Positions 8,886-16,689 of a stretch of DNA of 43,700 nucleotides are shown in pieces; the stretch's first letter is position 1; each line of letters opens with the position of its first letter. Under the pieces are notes generated by a model. That model made no database searches and had not been told where the DNA came from. It saw only the letters and a list, made by a program, of their open reading frames with translations. The DNA comes from Alphaproteobacteria bacterium (GTDB taxonomy: Bacteria > Pseudomonadota > Alphaproteobacteria > Rhizobiales > Xanthobacteraceae): positions 1-43,700 of the forward strand of contig WQYW01000018.1 in assembly GCA_009781045.1 (NCBI GenBank), read 5' to 3'. The translations under genes were made by a program, and so were the position numbers.

Positions 8886-9182
8886 CGCGCGACGGCGGCG
8901 TCAGGGTCGCTCTTCGGGTCGCCTGCTCAGTCGGTGATCGGTCATCGGTCCACCTCGTCCGCTGGTCAGCCAGATCCCGGATCCGTTGATCACCCCGGAA
9001 ATCCGCAGGGCCGGACAACAGCGGCCGGTCGCTGTCCGCACCCCCGCCGCCATCTGCCCCCGTCATTGCCTCACCCGTCACCTCGCGGCCGGATCGCACC
9101 CTTGATGAAGACTCTTCGCAGGACCCTTACCCTGATCCCTCCTGATCCCCTGCCACGGATTGCCGTCGTAATCGTCAGGCTT
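8886..9182. other. intergenic region between IS110 remnant and DUF7662 gene
   Basis: The transposase frame stays open here but the translation (many Arg, Asp, Gly) does not resemble the IS110 DEDD domain. Short GATCCC/GATCAC-type motifs recur between 8975 and 9150. No gene is recognised. Confidence 0.35.
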
Positions 9183-9449
9183 TCAGCTTTGCCCGCGCGT
9201 CAGTGCGTTGCGGGCAAAGCGCACCCTCTCGGCATCCGGCAGCCGGGTCGCGGTGAAGCCTGCGGCAATGCAGGCCTCCCGCTGCGGCATGCCGATCTCC
9301 GGGCTGCGCGTGCAGTCCCACCACGAGGCACGCTTTGCCGCCCGCGGCAGGGGGGCGTCGATGATGTCCTCGATCTCGGCGAAGGTCAGCACAAGCTGCT
9401 GCGCTTTCTGCTGCATCAGGAAATCACGCAGCGGATCATAGTTATTCAT
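9183..9449 (-). CDS. DUF7662 domain protein
   Basis: The 88-residue product opens MNNYDPLRDFLMQQ and contains LTFAEIEDIIDAPLPRAAK and RASWWDCT, then a C-terminal AGFTATRLPDAERVRFAR. This order (YxPLxxyL, LTFxEIExIIgxpLPxSA, WW, and a final AGxxxxxxxxxxxxVxFxR) is that of the DUF7662 domain, found alone and fused to restriction-type or other nuclease-related proteins. The function is unknown. The ATG at 9449 has a weak AGAGAG ribosome binding site. It lies 82 bases downstream of galU in the same direction, but a functional link is doubtful. Confidence 0.7.
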   Translation of the reverse strand: MNNYDPLRDFLMQQKAQQLVLTFAEIEDIIDAPLPRAAKRASWWDCTRSPEIGMPQREACIAAGFTATRLPDAERVRFARNALTRGQS

Positions 9450-9531
9450 GGGCGCTCTCTGCCGTCACCGTCCCGTCAGGTCCGTCTTTCACCACAGCAT
9501 CCCTGTGGCACCATCCCAGAACCGAACGCCC

Positions 9532-10410
9532 TCACGCTGCGCCGGTATGCTTCTTCATCTCCGCGATCAGTCCGTCGCGCAGTTCGGGCCGCATCATGGC
9601 AAAGGCGATATTGGCACGCAGGAAGCCGGCCTTCGAACCGCAGTCGTGGCGCTCGCCCGCGAATTCGAGGCCATGGAATTTCTGCAGCCTGGACAGCGCG
9701 ATCATGGCGTCGGTGAGCTGGATCTCGCCCCCTGCCCCACGCTCCTGGCGCTCCAGCATGTCGAAAATCTCGGGCTGGAGAATATAGCGTCCGGTGATCG
9801 ACAGATTGGAAGGCGCGGTGCCCTGCGGCGGCTTCTCGACCATGCCGTCGACCTCGAAGATCCGGCCCTGGCGTTTGCCGACGCCGCAGATGCCGTATTG
9901 GTGGGTGAGATGGTCGGGCACCGCCTCGACCGCGATCAGATTGGACTTTTCACCAAGATCCGTGGCTGCGGCGATCATCTGTTTGAGACAGCCTGGACTG
10001 TGAAGCACCAGTTCATCGGGCAGCAGCACGGCGAAAGGCTCACGGCCGACGATATCGCGCGCGCACCACACCGCGTGACCAAGACCCAGCGGGGCCTGCT
10101 GACGGGTGAAGCTGACCGCGCCGGCCTCGGGCTGGCTGCGGGCCAGGATGTCGGCTTCGGCTTTCTTGCCCCGCGCCTCAAGCGTCGCGTCGAGTTCGAA
10201 CATGTGATCGAAATGGTCTTCGATCACCGCTTTGTTACGTCCGGTGACAAACACGAAATGGGTGATGCCGGCCTCGCGTGCCTCGTCATAGACATATTGG
10301 ATCAGCGGCTTGTCGACAATGGTCAGCATCTCCTTGGGCATCGCCTTGGTGGCCGGGAGGACACGGGTGCCGAGACCGGCAACCGGGAACACAGCTTTGC
10401 GTATTTTCAT
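9532..10410 (-). CDS. galU: UTP-glucose-1-phosphate uridylyltransferase
   Basis: This 292-residue enzyme makes UDP-glucose from UTP and glucose-1-phosphate, a precursor of exopolysaccharide, lipopolysaccharide and glucans. The nucleotidyltransferase signature KAVFPVAGLGTRVLPATKAMPKEM (residues 5-28), followed by DKPLIQYVYDEA, FVTGRNKAVIEDHFD, and the C-terminal EIQLTDAMIALS, is diagnostic of bacterial GalU. Length is normal. A GAGGG ribosome binding site precedes the ATG at 10410. It has no polysaccharide genes beside it here. Upstream is a long non-coding region with an AT-rich block. Confidence 0.96.
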   Translation of the reverse strand: MKIRKAVFPVAGLGTRVLPATKAMPKEMLTIVDKPLIQYVYDEAREAGITHFVFVTGRNKAVIEDHFDHMFELDATLEARGKKAEADILARSQPEAGAVSFTRQQAPLGLGHAVWCARDIVGREPFAVLLPDELVLHSPGCLKQMIAAATDLGEKSNLIAVEAVPDHLTHQYGICGVGKRQGRIFEVDGMVEKPPQGTAPSNLSITGRYILQPEIFDMLERQERGAGGEIQLTDAMIALSRLQKFHGLEFAGERHDCGSKAGFLRANIAFAMMRPELRDGLIAEMKKHTGAA

Positions 10411-11350
10411 GTTTCACCCTCGGGAGAGCCCATCAACGGATCCTGCCGTTGATTTCATTATGGAATTTCCAGACCGTCAGCGGGAAATCGCAGCACTTTC
10501 AAGCGATTCGTCGCCTGCGAAAACGGTGGCAGTGCGGCAGAGAGACCGCAAAAATCATCTTTACCTGTCTTCAGGCCCGCTGCCCGCAGGCTTCTGATGA
10601 CACGGCCGCTGATCACAGTAAAGCCAGGCCCGCGCAGGGTTTTCGCAAAGTCCGTGCCGAAAGAGCTTTGCAAGCGCTGAATCGGAACATTCGAAAGCGT
10701 GACGCGGCAGCCTGGCGCATTCCCGCTCACGGAAAGTTCAGTTGCACAACACCCCTGCCCGGTGATCTGTTGTCCTTAACAGCGTCCTGCCGCTCCGGCG
10801 CACAGCTGCCGCTTCTGCCGAACCACCATCCCTTGAGGGCGGCAGACTGCAGCGCCGCGACCGCCCGGTAGTGGAGATGCCCGCTCGGGCTCTTTCGGCT
10901 TCGCATCATCTTCTACCCTGAAGACATCACTTAATCATTTACATTTTTTAATTTGTAATAGGCATTTATTATCGTTTATCGGTAATGAAGGTCGGTGTCG
11001 ACCCAGCTTCATGTCCGCCTGAGATGACTGAAAGTGAATCTTCGTTTTCCAGATCGCTCACCGTTTTTCCCGGCATGGCGACGATCCTGCGCCGGAACAG
11101 GCCCGGCATTTCGGGGGCCGGAATTCCCGGCAGGCAGCAGCTTATCGCTGCCGATCCGCTCCAAGACCGGGCGTAGCGTCCCGACGATTTCCAAAGCCGT
11201 CATGCGTGGTCCGAACATCGGCCACACACATCAATCTCAGCTCTCTCGCACATCCGTGAAGGAACAACCGAAGCGGGATCGAAAGAGACAGAAATACGCT
11301 CAAAGACGGTCCGTCTTGAAGATCCTGCCATCACACAGGGAACTATTTCG
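10411..11350. other. long intergenic region with an AT-rich island
   Basis: These 940 bases lie between divergent galU and the Gly/Ser-rich exported protein gene. About 10920-10985 is strikingly AT-rich in an otherwise GC-rich window, with TTTACATTTTTTAATTTG at its core, and could hold promoters or a binding site for a nucleoid protein. Small overlapping frames (such as 10985-11176 plus and 11009-11227 minus) have no recognised family or ribosome binding site. Confidence 0.5.
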
Positions 11351-12385
11351 ATGAAGAATGTCGCACCTGCTGTCACCCTTGCTCTCTCCGTCGCCGTCAC
11401 CGCACCCGCTCTTGCAGCCGATGCCTTCGGGATTGATCCAGGGCTCCCGCCATCTTCTGCCGACAGCGCATGTAAGAAGACCTATGTCCGACTCCGGCAG
11501 GACGTCTCAAGGCGGGCCGAACGGTTCCGCAGGACGATGGCCGGGACGAATGGCGCCAAGCCGGTGCCGCTGGCGCAGTCCTGCGCCATGATCCGGGACG
11601 TAGCCACCGCCAACTCGGGGCTGGTGGCATTTCTTGAGGCAAATGCGATCCGCTGCGGGATTCCGTCGGATCCGGAGAAGCGCAGGTTGAGCATCAGGGT
11701 GCTGGCGGCGATGGAGCACAAATTCTGTAATCAGTCGGCGCTGTCACTGCCTGTGCCGGGTTACGTCGGGCCCGATGATCTTGACCCAGAGGCATCCCTC
11801 CAGGAAGACGAGGCGGAGCAGGATGTCAGCGCAGATGACGGCAGCACGGCCGATTCCGGGGCATCGTTTGAGTACTCGTGGGGCGGAGGGAGTGACGGCT
11901 TCCAACCATGGCCAGGGCGACGTCGCAGGGACCGTCGCGATAACAGCGAGGCGGAGAACCATCATGGCGCCGGGCGGGATGGTCGTCACGTGCTCGAGGT
12001 GCCCTCGACCCTTTACGGCCACGGTTCCAGCAGCGCGTCTCCAGGCTTCGGAGGGTGGCACAGCGGCCACTCTGGCAGCTGGGACCATGGCGGCTCTGGT
12101 GGCGGAAGTTATGGCGGCTCCAGCGGCGGGAATTATGGCAGCGGCTTCAGCCACTCCGACCATGGCAGTTCCGGTGGCTTCAGTCATGGTGGCTATAGCG
12201 GCGGATCGAGTTCTTCCAGCTTCGGCGGCGGCTCGAGTTTCAGTCATAGCGGCTCATCCGGCGGCGGCTATGGCGGCGGTGGCGGCTACAGCGGTGGCGG
12301 TGGCAGCGGCGGTGGCGGTGGTCACAGTGGCGGTGGCAGCGGCTTCAGTGGCGGCGGCGGTGGTGGTGGTGGCGGTCACAGGTAG
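11351..12385 (+). CDS. exported Gly/Ser/His-rich repeat protein
   Basis: The 344-residue product has a clear signal peptide (VTLALSVAVTAPALAADAFG). Residues about 25-140 form a soluble domain with four cysteines (SACKKTY, QSCAMIRD, IRCGIPSD, HKFCNQSA), probably disulfide-bonded. An acidic linker follows (EASLQEDEAEQDVSADDGS), then an Arg-rich patch. The last 130 residues are almost entirely Gly, Ser and His in short degenerate GGSG/SHSG/GGGY units ending in an unbroken Gly tract. Similar tails occur in exported or surface proteins of low structural order. No enzyme family is recognised. The start follows the leader of a long non-coding region. Confidence 0.75.
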   Translation: MKNVAPAVTLALSVAVTAPALAADAFGIDPGLPPSSADSACKKTYVRLRQDVSRRAERFRRTMAGTNGAKPVPLAQSCAMIRDVATANSGLVAFLEANAIRCGIPSDPEKRRLSIRVLAAMEHKFCNQSALSLPVPGYVGPDDLDPEASLQEDEAEQDVSADDGSTADSGASFEYSWGGGSDGFQPWPGRRRRDRRDNSEAENHHGAGRDGRHVLEVPSTLYGHGSSSASPGFGGWHSGHSGSWDHGGSGGGSYGGSSGGNYGSGFSHSDHGSSGGFSHGGYSGGSSSSSFGGGSSFSHSGSSGGGYGGGGGYSGGGGSGGGGGHSGGGSGFSGGGGGGGGGHR

Positions 12386-13217
12386 CAGGACCACCCCCCT
12401 GGCAGCAGCGCAATCCTGGAAAGAAACTGGCGCCAATGGCCGGCGCCCCCTGGGTGCCCGCTGGGCCAAGTTTCATCCAAGGGGGTCGGCGGGACGCCGG
12501 TGTGGAACTCAGACGAACGGTTGATGCGACGGGTACTCCCGCCGTCTCAACGGTCCGACAGAGCGCCGGGGATCACACTGCAGCTTTATCAGATGGCGAG
12601 GCGAGGACTGGCGCCGGATCGCAAGCCGGTGAGGAAGAGCTATTTCCGATTGCCTCACACCACTTCGCCCTGGCGCCTTCGCCGGGGACGATCGGGGGGA
12701 TGGAACCTGCCCTTTCGTTGATAAAGTCGTGGTGGATTGATGACATCATCTCACCTGATCAACTATCAACTACCCCCCTTACCTGATCAGGTGACTCCGA
12801 TCCGGAGCCGTCAGAGAATATTCGCTCCGAAGGTCGGGCAAATCTGCCTCTGGCGATTCCGTTATTTTCACCCGGCTCCCTGACCTGAGCAGGTGAGAGG
12901 CCTGCTGTGATCCGGGAACAAGCCCGGGCTGGAAACGAACAGGGAACCTTTTTCTCTCGTCCCGCTCGGCCGTGTTGACAGACCGCCGGCCTTGGACGGA
13001 TCGCCGGCACAATCCGGCTGTCAAGCGCAAGGACCTGATGTTATTGACATTTGCGTCAGTGACCGGATTCCAGCCAGGGTTGCGGCCAACCGTCAGCCCC
13101 CCCTGCGCTTACGGAAATGCTTGACACGCCACGCCAAACTGCCTGGATGGGGCTCGAAACGGCGCCTGCATCAGGCCGACTGCGACGACACGACCGTCAC
13201 ATTCCCCGGGGAATCCC
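12386..13217. other. long intergenic region with inverted-repeat motifs
   Basis: No gene is recognised in these 832 bases. Overlapping frames are low-complexity shadows. The stretch holds a perfect 11-bp inverted repeat (12751-12794) and a related motif near 12880, and two TTGACA hexamers near 13043 and 13122 that could be -35 elements for the downstream DUF459 gene, though no matching -10 is clear. Confidence 0.45.
12751..12794. repeat. perfect 11-bp inverted repeat
   Basis: TCACCTGATCA at 12751-12761 is the exact reverse complement of TGATCAGGTGA at 12784-12794, with 22 bases between. The right arm itself lies in a 12-bp palindrome (ACCTGATCAGGT). A related TGAGCAGGTGA occurs near 12885. 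This could be an operator array or a remnant of an element end; no adjacent regulator gene is seen. Confidence 0.6.
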
Positions 13218-14723
13218 ATGTCCAAGCCCGCGTCCATCTTCTGTGCTCTGAGCCGGACCGGTCCCCTGATCGCCCTCACCGCGATGATGGTGTTTGGCAC
13301 TGTCGGCCCGGCCGCTGCCCAGTTCTTCGGTCTGCCTGATTTCGGTGGCCGCCGCCTCGCACCACCGCCACGCCGGGGCTGGTTTGGCGGCGAAATATTC
13401 TCGCCGCCCTCCTCCATGCCGTCGCAGCCCCGGACCGATTTCTCGCGCGCCCCGCCGCCCGCCAAGCGCGACACCACACCGACGCACAATATCCTGGTGC
13501 TCGGTGACTCCATGGCGGACTGGCTCGCCTTCGGTCTGGAGGAGGCCTATGCCGACGACCCGACAATGGGCATCCTGCGCCGGCACCGCGCCAATTCCGG
13601 GTTGATCAGATATCAGCCCAGAGGCGAGCCTTCGGATTGGGCGGCGGCGGCCAAAGGCATCCTCGCCAATGAAAAGCCGGATATCGTCGTGATCATGCTG
13701 GGCCTCAACGACCGCATTTCGCTGCGGGAGCCGCCAAAGCCCACCACCGACACCAAAGGCAAGGACGCCAAACCCCCAGGCGGCGCAGAGGCCGAGGCCA
13801 AACCCGAGGACAAGCCTGTCGATGCCGAGGCCGGTCAGGATGACGCCGAGGGCGAGACACCCCAGATCGCAGTGCCGGAACGCAGCCGCAACGGCGTCTT
13901 TGAATTCCGCGACGAACGCTGGGCCGAACTATATGGCAAAAAAATCGCCGAAATGATCAGCGTTCTCAAAACGAAGGGTGTGCCGGTATTGTGGGTCGGC
14001 CTGCCCGCAATCCGCGGCCCCAAGGGAACTGCGGAAATCCTCTACCTCGACAATCTCTATCGTGAGGGCGCCGCCAAGGCGGGCATCACCTATGTCGATG
14101 TGTGGGATGGTTTTGTTGATGAAGCCGGGCGATTCCTGCAGAAAGGTCCCGACCTCGAAGGCCAGATCCGCCAGTTGCGCAGCGCCGACGGCGTCTATTT
14201 CACCAAGCCCGGTGCACGCAAACTCGCCCATTATGTCCAGCGCGAAGTCGCCCGGCTGCTCGCCGACCATTCCGACCCGATCGCCCCCCTGGTCGAGGCG
14301 ACGCAGCCGGAACGCAATGCTGCCCCCGATGCCGGGCAGACCGGTCCGGGCGGCGCACGCCCACTGGCCGGCCCGGTGCTGCCACTGGTAGCCGCGACAA
14401 TCTCGACCGATCAGCTCCTCGGTGGGCCGAACTCCCCCCAGGCCGCCATCGATCCCCTCACAGCGCGCACTTTGATGAAAGGTGAGGCGCTGACGCCAAG
14501 CGCAGGACGGGCCGATGACTATTCCTGGCCGCGACGCGAAGTTGGCCGCGAACAGGCCACCGCTGACAGTCCGGTGGCACTGGCAACCCCGACCAGCCCG
14601 GCTGCCGCTGGATCCGCCGCAGCCGCCAATCCGGCACAACCCCCGCCACCGCGCCTGCGACGCCCCGCTGCGCAACGCCCGGCGTCAGGACCGCCGCCAT
14701 ACCGTAACTTCTTCCGCTTCTGA
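13218..14723 (+). CDS. DUF459 SGNH-hydrolase-like exported protein
   Basis: The 501-residue product has an N-terminal signal peptide (ALTAMMVFGTVGPAAAQFFG), a proline-rich stretch, then an SGNH/GDSL-type domain: block I LVLGDSMADWLAFGLEEAY (about residues 93-111) and block III VVIMLGLND (about 158-166). An acidic Lys/Glu/Pro insert (about 175-220) splits the domain. Near the end of the domain DGVYFTKPGARKLAHYV stands where classical SGNH enzymes carry the catalytic Asp-x-x-His; a Tyr replaces His. The C-terminal 130 residues are Ala/Pro-rich and disordered. DUF459 proteins occur in Hyphomicrobiales and are thought to act on envelope polymers, perhaps peptidoglycan acetyl groups; the substrate is not shown here. 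Confidence 0.88.
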   Translation: MSKPASIFCALSRTGPLIALTAMMVFGTVGPAAAQFFGLPDFGGRRLAPPPRRGWFGGEIFSPPSSMPSQPRTDFSRAPPPAKRDTTPTHNILVLGDSMADWLAFGLEEAYADDPTMGILRRHRANSGLIRYQPRGEPSDWAAAAKGILANEKPDIVVIMLGLNDRISLREPPKPTTDTKGKDAKPPGGAEAEAKPEDKPVDAEAGQDDAEGETPQIAVPERSRNGVFEFRDERWAELYGKKIAEMISVLKTKGVPVLWVGLPAIRGPKGTAEILYLDNLYREGAAKAGITYVDVWDGFVDEAGRFLQKGPDLEGQIRQLRSADGVYFTKPGARKLAHYVQREVARLLADHSDPIAPLVEATQPERNAAPDAGQTGPGGARPLAGPVLPLVAATISTDQLLGGPNSPQAAIDPLTARTLMKGEALTPSAGRADDYSWPRREVGREQATADSPVALATPTSPAAAGSAAAANPAQPPPPRLRRPAAQRPASGPPPYRNFFRF

Positions 14724-14985
14724 AGCTGGCCTTGCACATCAGACCCGAGCGGACCCGATTCCTGAGATCGTCCCTGGAGGTGCAGCTCGCACCAGCAGCG
14801 CCTTGCCGGATCCTTCGGCCGACTGCGGCGACGGGCACGCCCACCCCACCCTGACGGGCAAGTCCCAAAGCCTGCTCTTTCGCATCCCCCTGCTGCAGGC
14901 TGACCCGCAATTCGGGGAATCACGTTTTCCGCTCCATGGATTCGATTTGGAAATTGCAAAAAGGTCGACAACCTGGAGCCTCGGA

Positions 14986-15128
14986 ATGTCTCTCAACATC
15001 AAAAATCCGGGCACTGTCGACGAACGTGCGCGCCACCTGGGCACCACCAGGACCGTCGCCCTCCACCAGGCGCTGAGCGAGCACCTGCATCCTGCATCGC
15101 CTCGGATACGGAGGCAGGGAGCCGGAGT
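14986..15128 (+). pseudogene. vapB antitoxin remnant (Rv0623/PSK family), frameshifted
   Basis: A good ribosome binding site (GGAG, 7 bases upstream) precedes an ATG opening MSLNIKNPGTVDERARHLG, the standard start of VapB antitoxins of the Rv0623-like family. The frame then drifts after about 35 residues (HQALSEHL). The second half of the family (LLLAKLRAIREREARFPELD and SDAEIIGFDDNG) is readable in another frame from 15128 to about 15235, where it runs into the vapC remnant. At least one indel therefore separates the DNA-binding N-terminus from the toxin-binding C-terminus, and no intact antitoxin can be made. Confidence 0.75.
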
Positions 15129-15535
15129 TGCTGCTTGCGAAGCTGCGTGCGATCCGCGAGCGGGAGGCGCGATTCCCGGAGTTGGACCAGCGCAGCGATG
15201 CAGAGATCATCGGTTTTGACGACAATGGGATATGGGATCGCCTGTTGATAGTGATCGACACTTCCGCCATCGCCGCCAATCCCTTTCGCCTCGTTCCAGC
15301 GACCTGTGTACTTGAGGCATCCATGGCGCTGGTGAGCCGGCACGGCGAACACGCTTTGGCCGAGATTGATCTGTCGCTCGCCACGATCAATGCATCAATG
15401 CCGAGGTCATTGCCGTCGACACCGATCTCGCGGATCTCACCGCTCAAGCCTGGCTTGCCTGAAGGCCGCCACCCAGCCGCACTGAATTTCGCGGATTGCC
15501 TCTCCGATGCCCTGGCAACACTTTGCACCAACCGA
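15129..15535 (+). pseudogene. end of vapB and degraded vapC PIN-domain toxin
   Basis: After the VapB tail the same frame enters a PIN-domain start, LLIVIDTSAIAA, with the first catalytic Asp. The segment usually following (about 20 residues) is missing; the frame resumes with PFRLVPATCVLEASMALVSR and HGEHALAEIDLSLA. An exact 8-bp duplication (ATCAATGC at 15386-15393 and 15394-15401) then shifts the frame; the true continuation INAEVIAVDTDLADL is readable in the other frame. A further small deletion restores GRHPAALNFADCLSDALA with the last acidic residues. Three lesions make the ribonuclease toxin inactive. Confidence 0.78.
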
Positions 15536-15651
15536 CCTCAGGGTCGCTCACAGCGGGGGCCGGCTCCAGTGACCAGACCCGGGTCCAGGCCCACAGAATG
15601 CCATCCGGGTCGACCGGATTTCAGCAACCAGCGAGCGGCTTTCAGCTTTCA

Positions 15652-15790
15652 CGACCTTGCCGGCATCCGTGCCAAAGAAGGGGTCGAGATCGAACAGGAG
15701 GCGCTCGCCACCCCGAGCAATCCCGCCGCTGCGGGCGCCAATCCGGCGCAACCCCCGCCACCGCGCCTGCGACGCAACGTCCGGCATCGG
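15652..15790 (+). repeat. mosaic of a dnaX fragment and a DUF459-gene fragment
   Basis: About 15654-15711 matches dnaX at 19371-19428 in 51 of 58 bases (LAGIRAKEGVEIEQEALA here, LAGISAREGVEIEQEALA in DnaX). Immediately after, 15735-15775 matches the 3' end of the DUF459 gene at 14623-14663 in 39 of 41 bases (NPAQPPPPRLRR), with weaker matching to 15790 after an 8-base gap. The two source genes lie on either side of this locus. The scrap sits at the downstream edge of the restriction-modification operon and probably records duplication or recombination events linked to its arrival. Confidence 0.75.
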
Positions 15791-15837
15791 CATTGCACGC
15801 ACCACGCACCACCTCTTTCCGAAAAACGCCCGCGCCT

Positions 15838-16686
15838 TCAGACAGACGTGAAACGCGTATCCATCGTCAGTCTGGCACCAATCAATCCCAGGATCACATC
15901 AAGCTGAACGTCCCCCCCTTCCTGCATCCCCAGGCATCTGGCGACCCCCTCAGCATCTGTACTCAGCTCTTTTTTAAGAACGAGCTGATGACCACCACGC
16001 GCAGGTAACAAACCATACGCATGAAAGTGCATCGGATCCGCCCTGCGCGCATCTCGAAGATGATCGAACGAAAATTCTCTGGTCATATAGTCAAGCAGTC
16101 GATCCTGGAAAACCAGGACAAGATGCTTTTTGAGCCTCTCAAAGATCCCGATCTTGTGATGAAGCTGCACCAGGATCGTCTTTGCTGTCATCTTCCAATT
16201 CACGCCACAGGGCCTCCTACTTCCGGTATCGACCTCCGAAATACCGGCAAAGCCAACCGCCTTCAAAAACCGTTGCCGCTCTGGCCAGACGGTCCCAATC
16301 GTATCGAGCGCCTGCAGCTCGGCACCAACAAAGTCACGCACCTTACCATCTCGGACCGAGGCGATGCAGTAGTCCAGACTCCCACCCGGGATCCCCAACT
16401 CGCCGACGAGATGAATTTCGTTTCCCGGCTCATGCGAAAGCAACCGAAGACAATCAATGAAGATTTGCCTCCGCTCAAGCAATCCAAGTGGACAGATTAT
16501 CACAGGATCATTGCCATGCCGCACTGTACATGTGCCTATGGATATTTCAGGCTGGCTTTTTCGTACCTTGTAACAGCGTTTCTGAACGAATGGACACTGC
16601 TGCGACCTTACGACAGCGGCCCACTCCGGCTGTTTCATCGTTGTTGTGTCACGACCAAACAGATCAATAATCTTTGAGTTCTTCAT
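15838..16686 (-). CDS. NotI-like type II restriction endonuclease
   Basis: The 282-residue product matches the NotI restriction endonuclease family, which cleaves long GC-only sites (NotI itself: GCGGCCGC). Four cysteines (31, 38, 53, 65) flank SIGTC and IICPLG; NotI binds an iron atom with four cysteines near its N-terminus. The PD-(D/E)xK-type core is visible as D105 in GGSLDYCIAS followed by E123-x-Q125 in FVGAELQALDT. Conserved blocks VWPERQRFLKAVG, GVNWKMTAKTILVQLHHKI and HLVLVFQDRLLDYM follow. It starts 3 bases after the methyltransferase stop, so the two form an operon. Base composition is visibly less GC-rich than neighbouring genes, suggesting transfer. The frame is intact. Specificity is inferred, not shown. 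Confidence 0.85.
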   Translation of the reverse strand: MKNSKIIDLFGRDTTTMKQPEWAAVVRSQQCPFVQKRCYKVRKSQPEISIGTCTVRHGNDPVIICPLGLLERRQIFIDCLRLLSHEPGNEIHLVGELGIPGGSLDYCIASVRDGKVRDFVGAELQALDTIGTVWPERQRFLKAVGFAGISEVDTGSRRPCGVNWKMTAKTILVQLHHKIGIFERLKKHLVLVFQDRLLDYMTREFSFDHLRDARRADPMHFHAYGLLPARGGHQLVLKKELSTDAEGVARCLGMQEGGDVQLDVILGLIGARLTMDTRFTSV

Positions 16687-16689
16687 GAT

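Noticed and set aside
11990..12385. Repeats of the Gly/Ser-rich gene considered as a non-coding repeat array
   Set aside because: The frame is open throughout and follows a signal peptide and a cysteine-containing domain, so it is coding.
11775..12524. 249-codon Ala/Val-rich plus-strand frame overlapping the Gly/Ser-rich protein
   Set aside because: It is the +1 reading of a Gly/Ser repeat (GGC/AGC becoming GCA/GCG) and lacks a start with a ribosome binding site.
15128..15907. 259-codon plus-strand frame taken as one intact gene
   Set aside because: It is a run-on through the vapB tail, a broken vapC and the dnaX/DUF459 mosaic; the parts belong to different genes.
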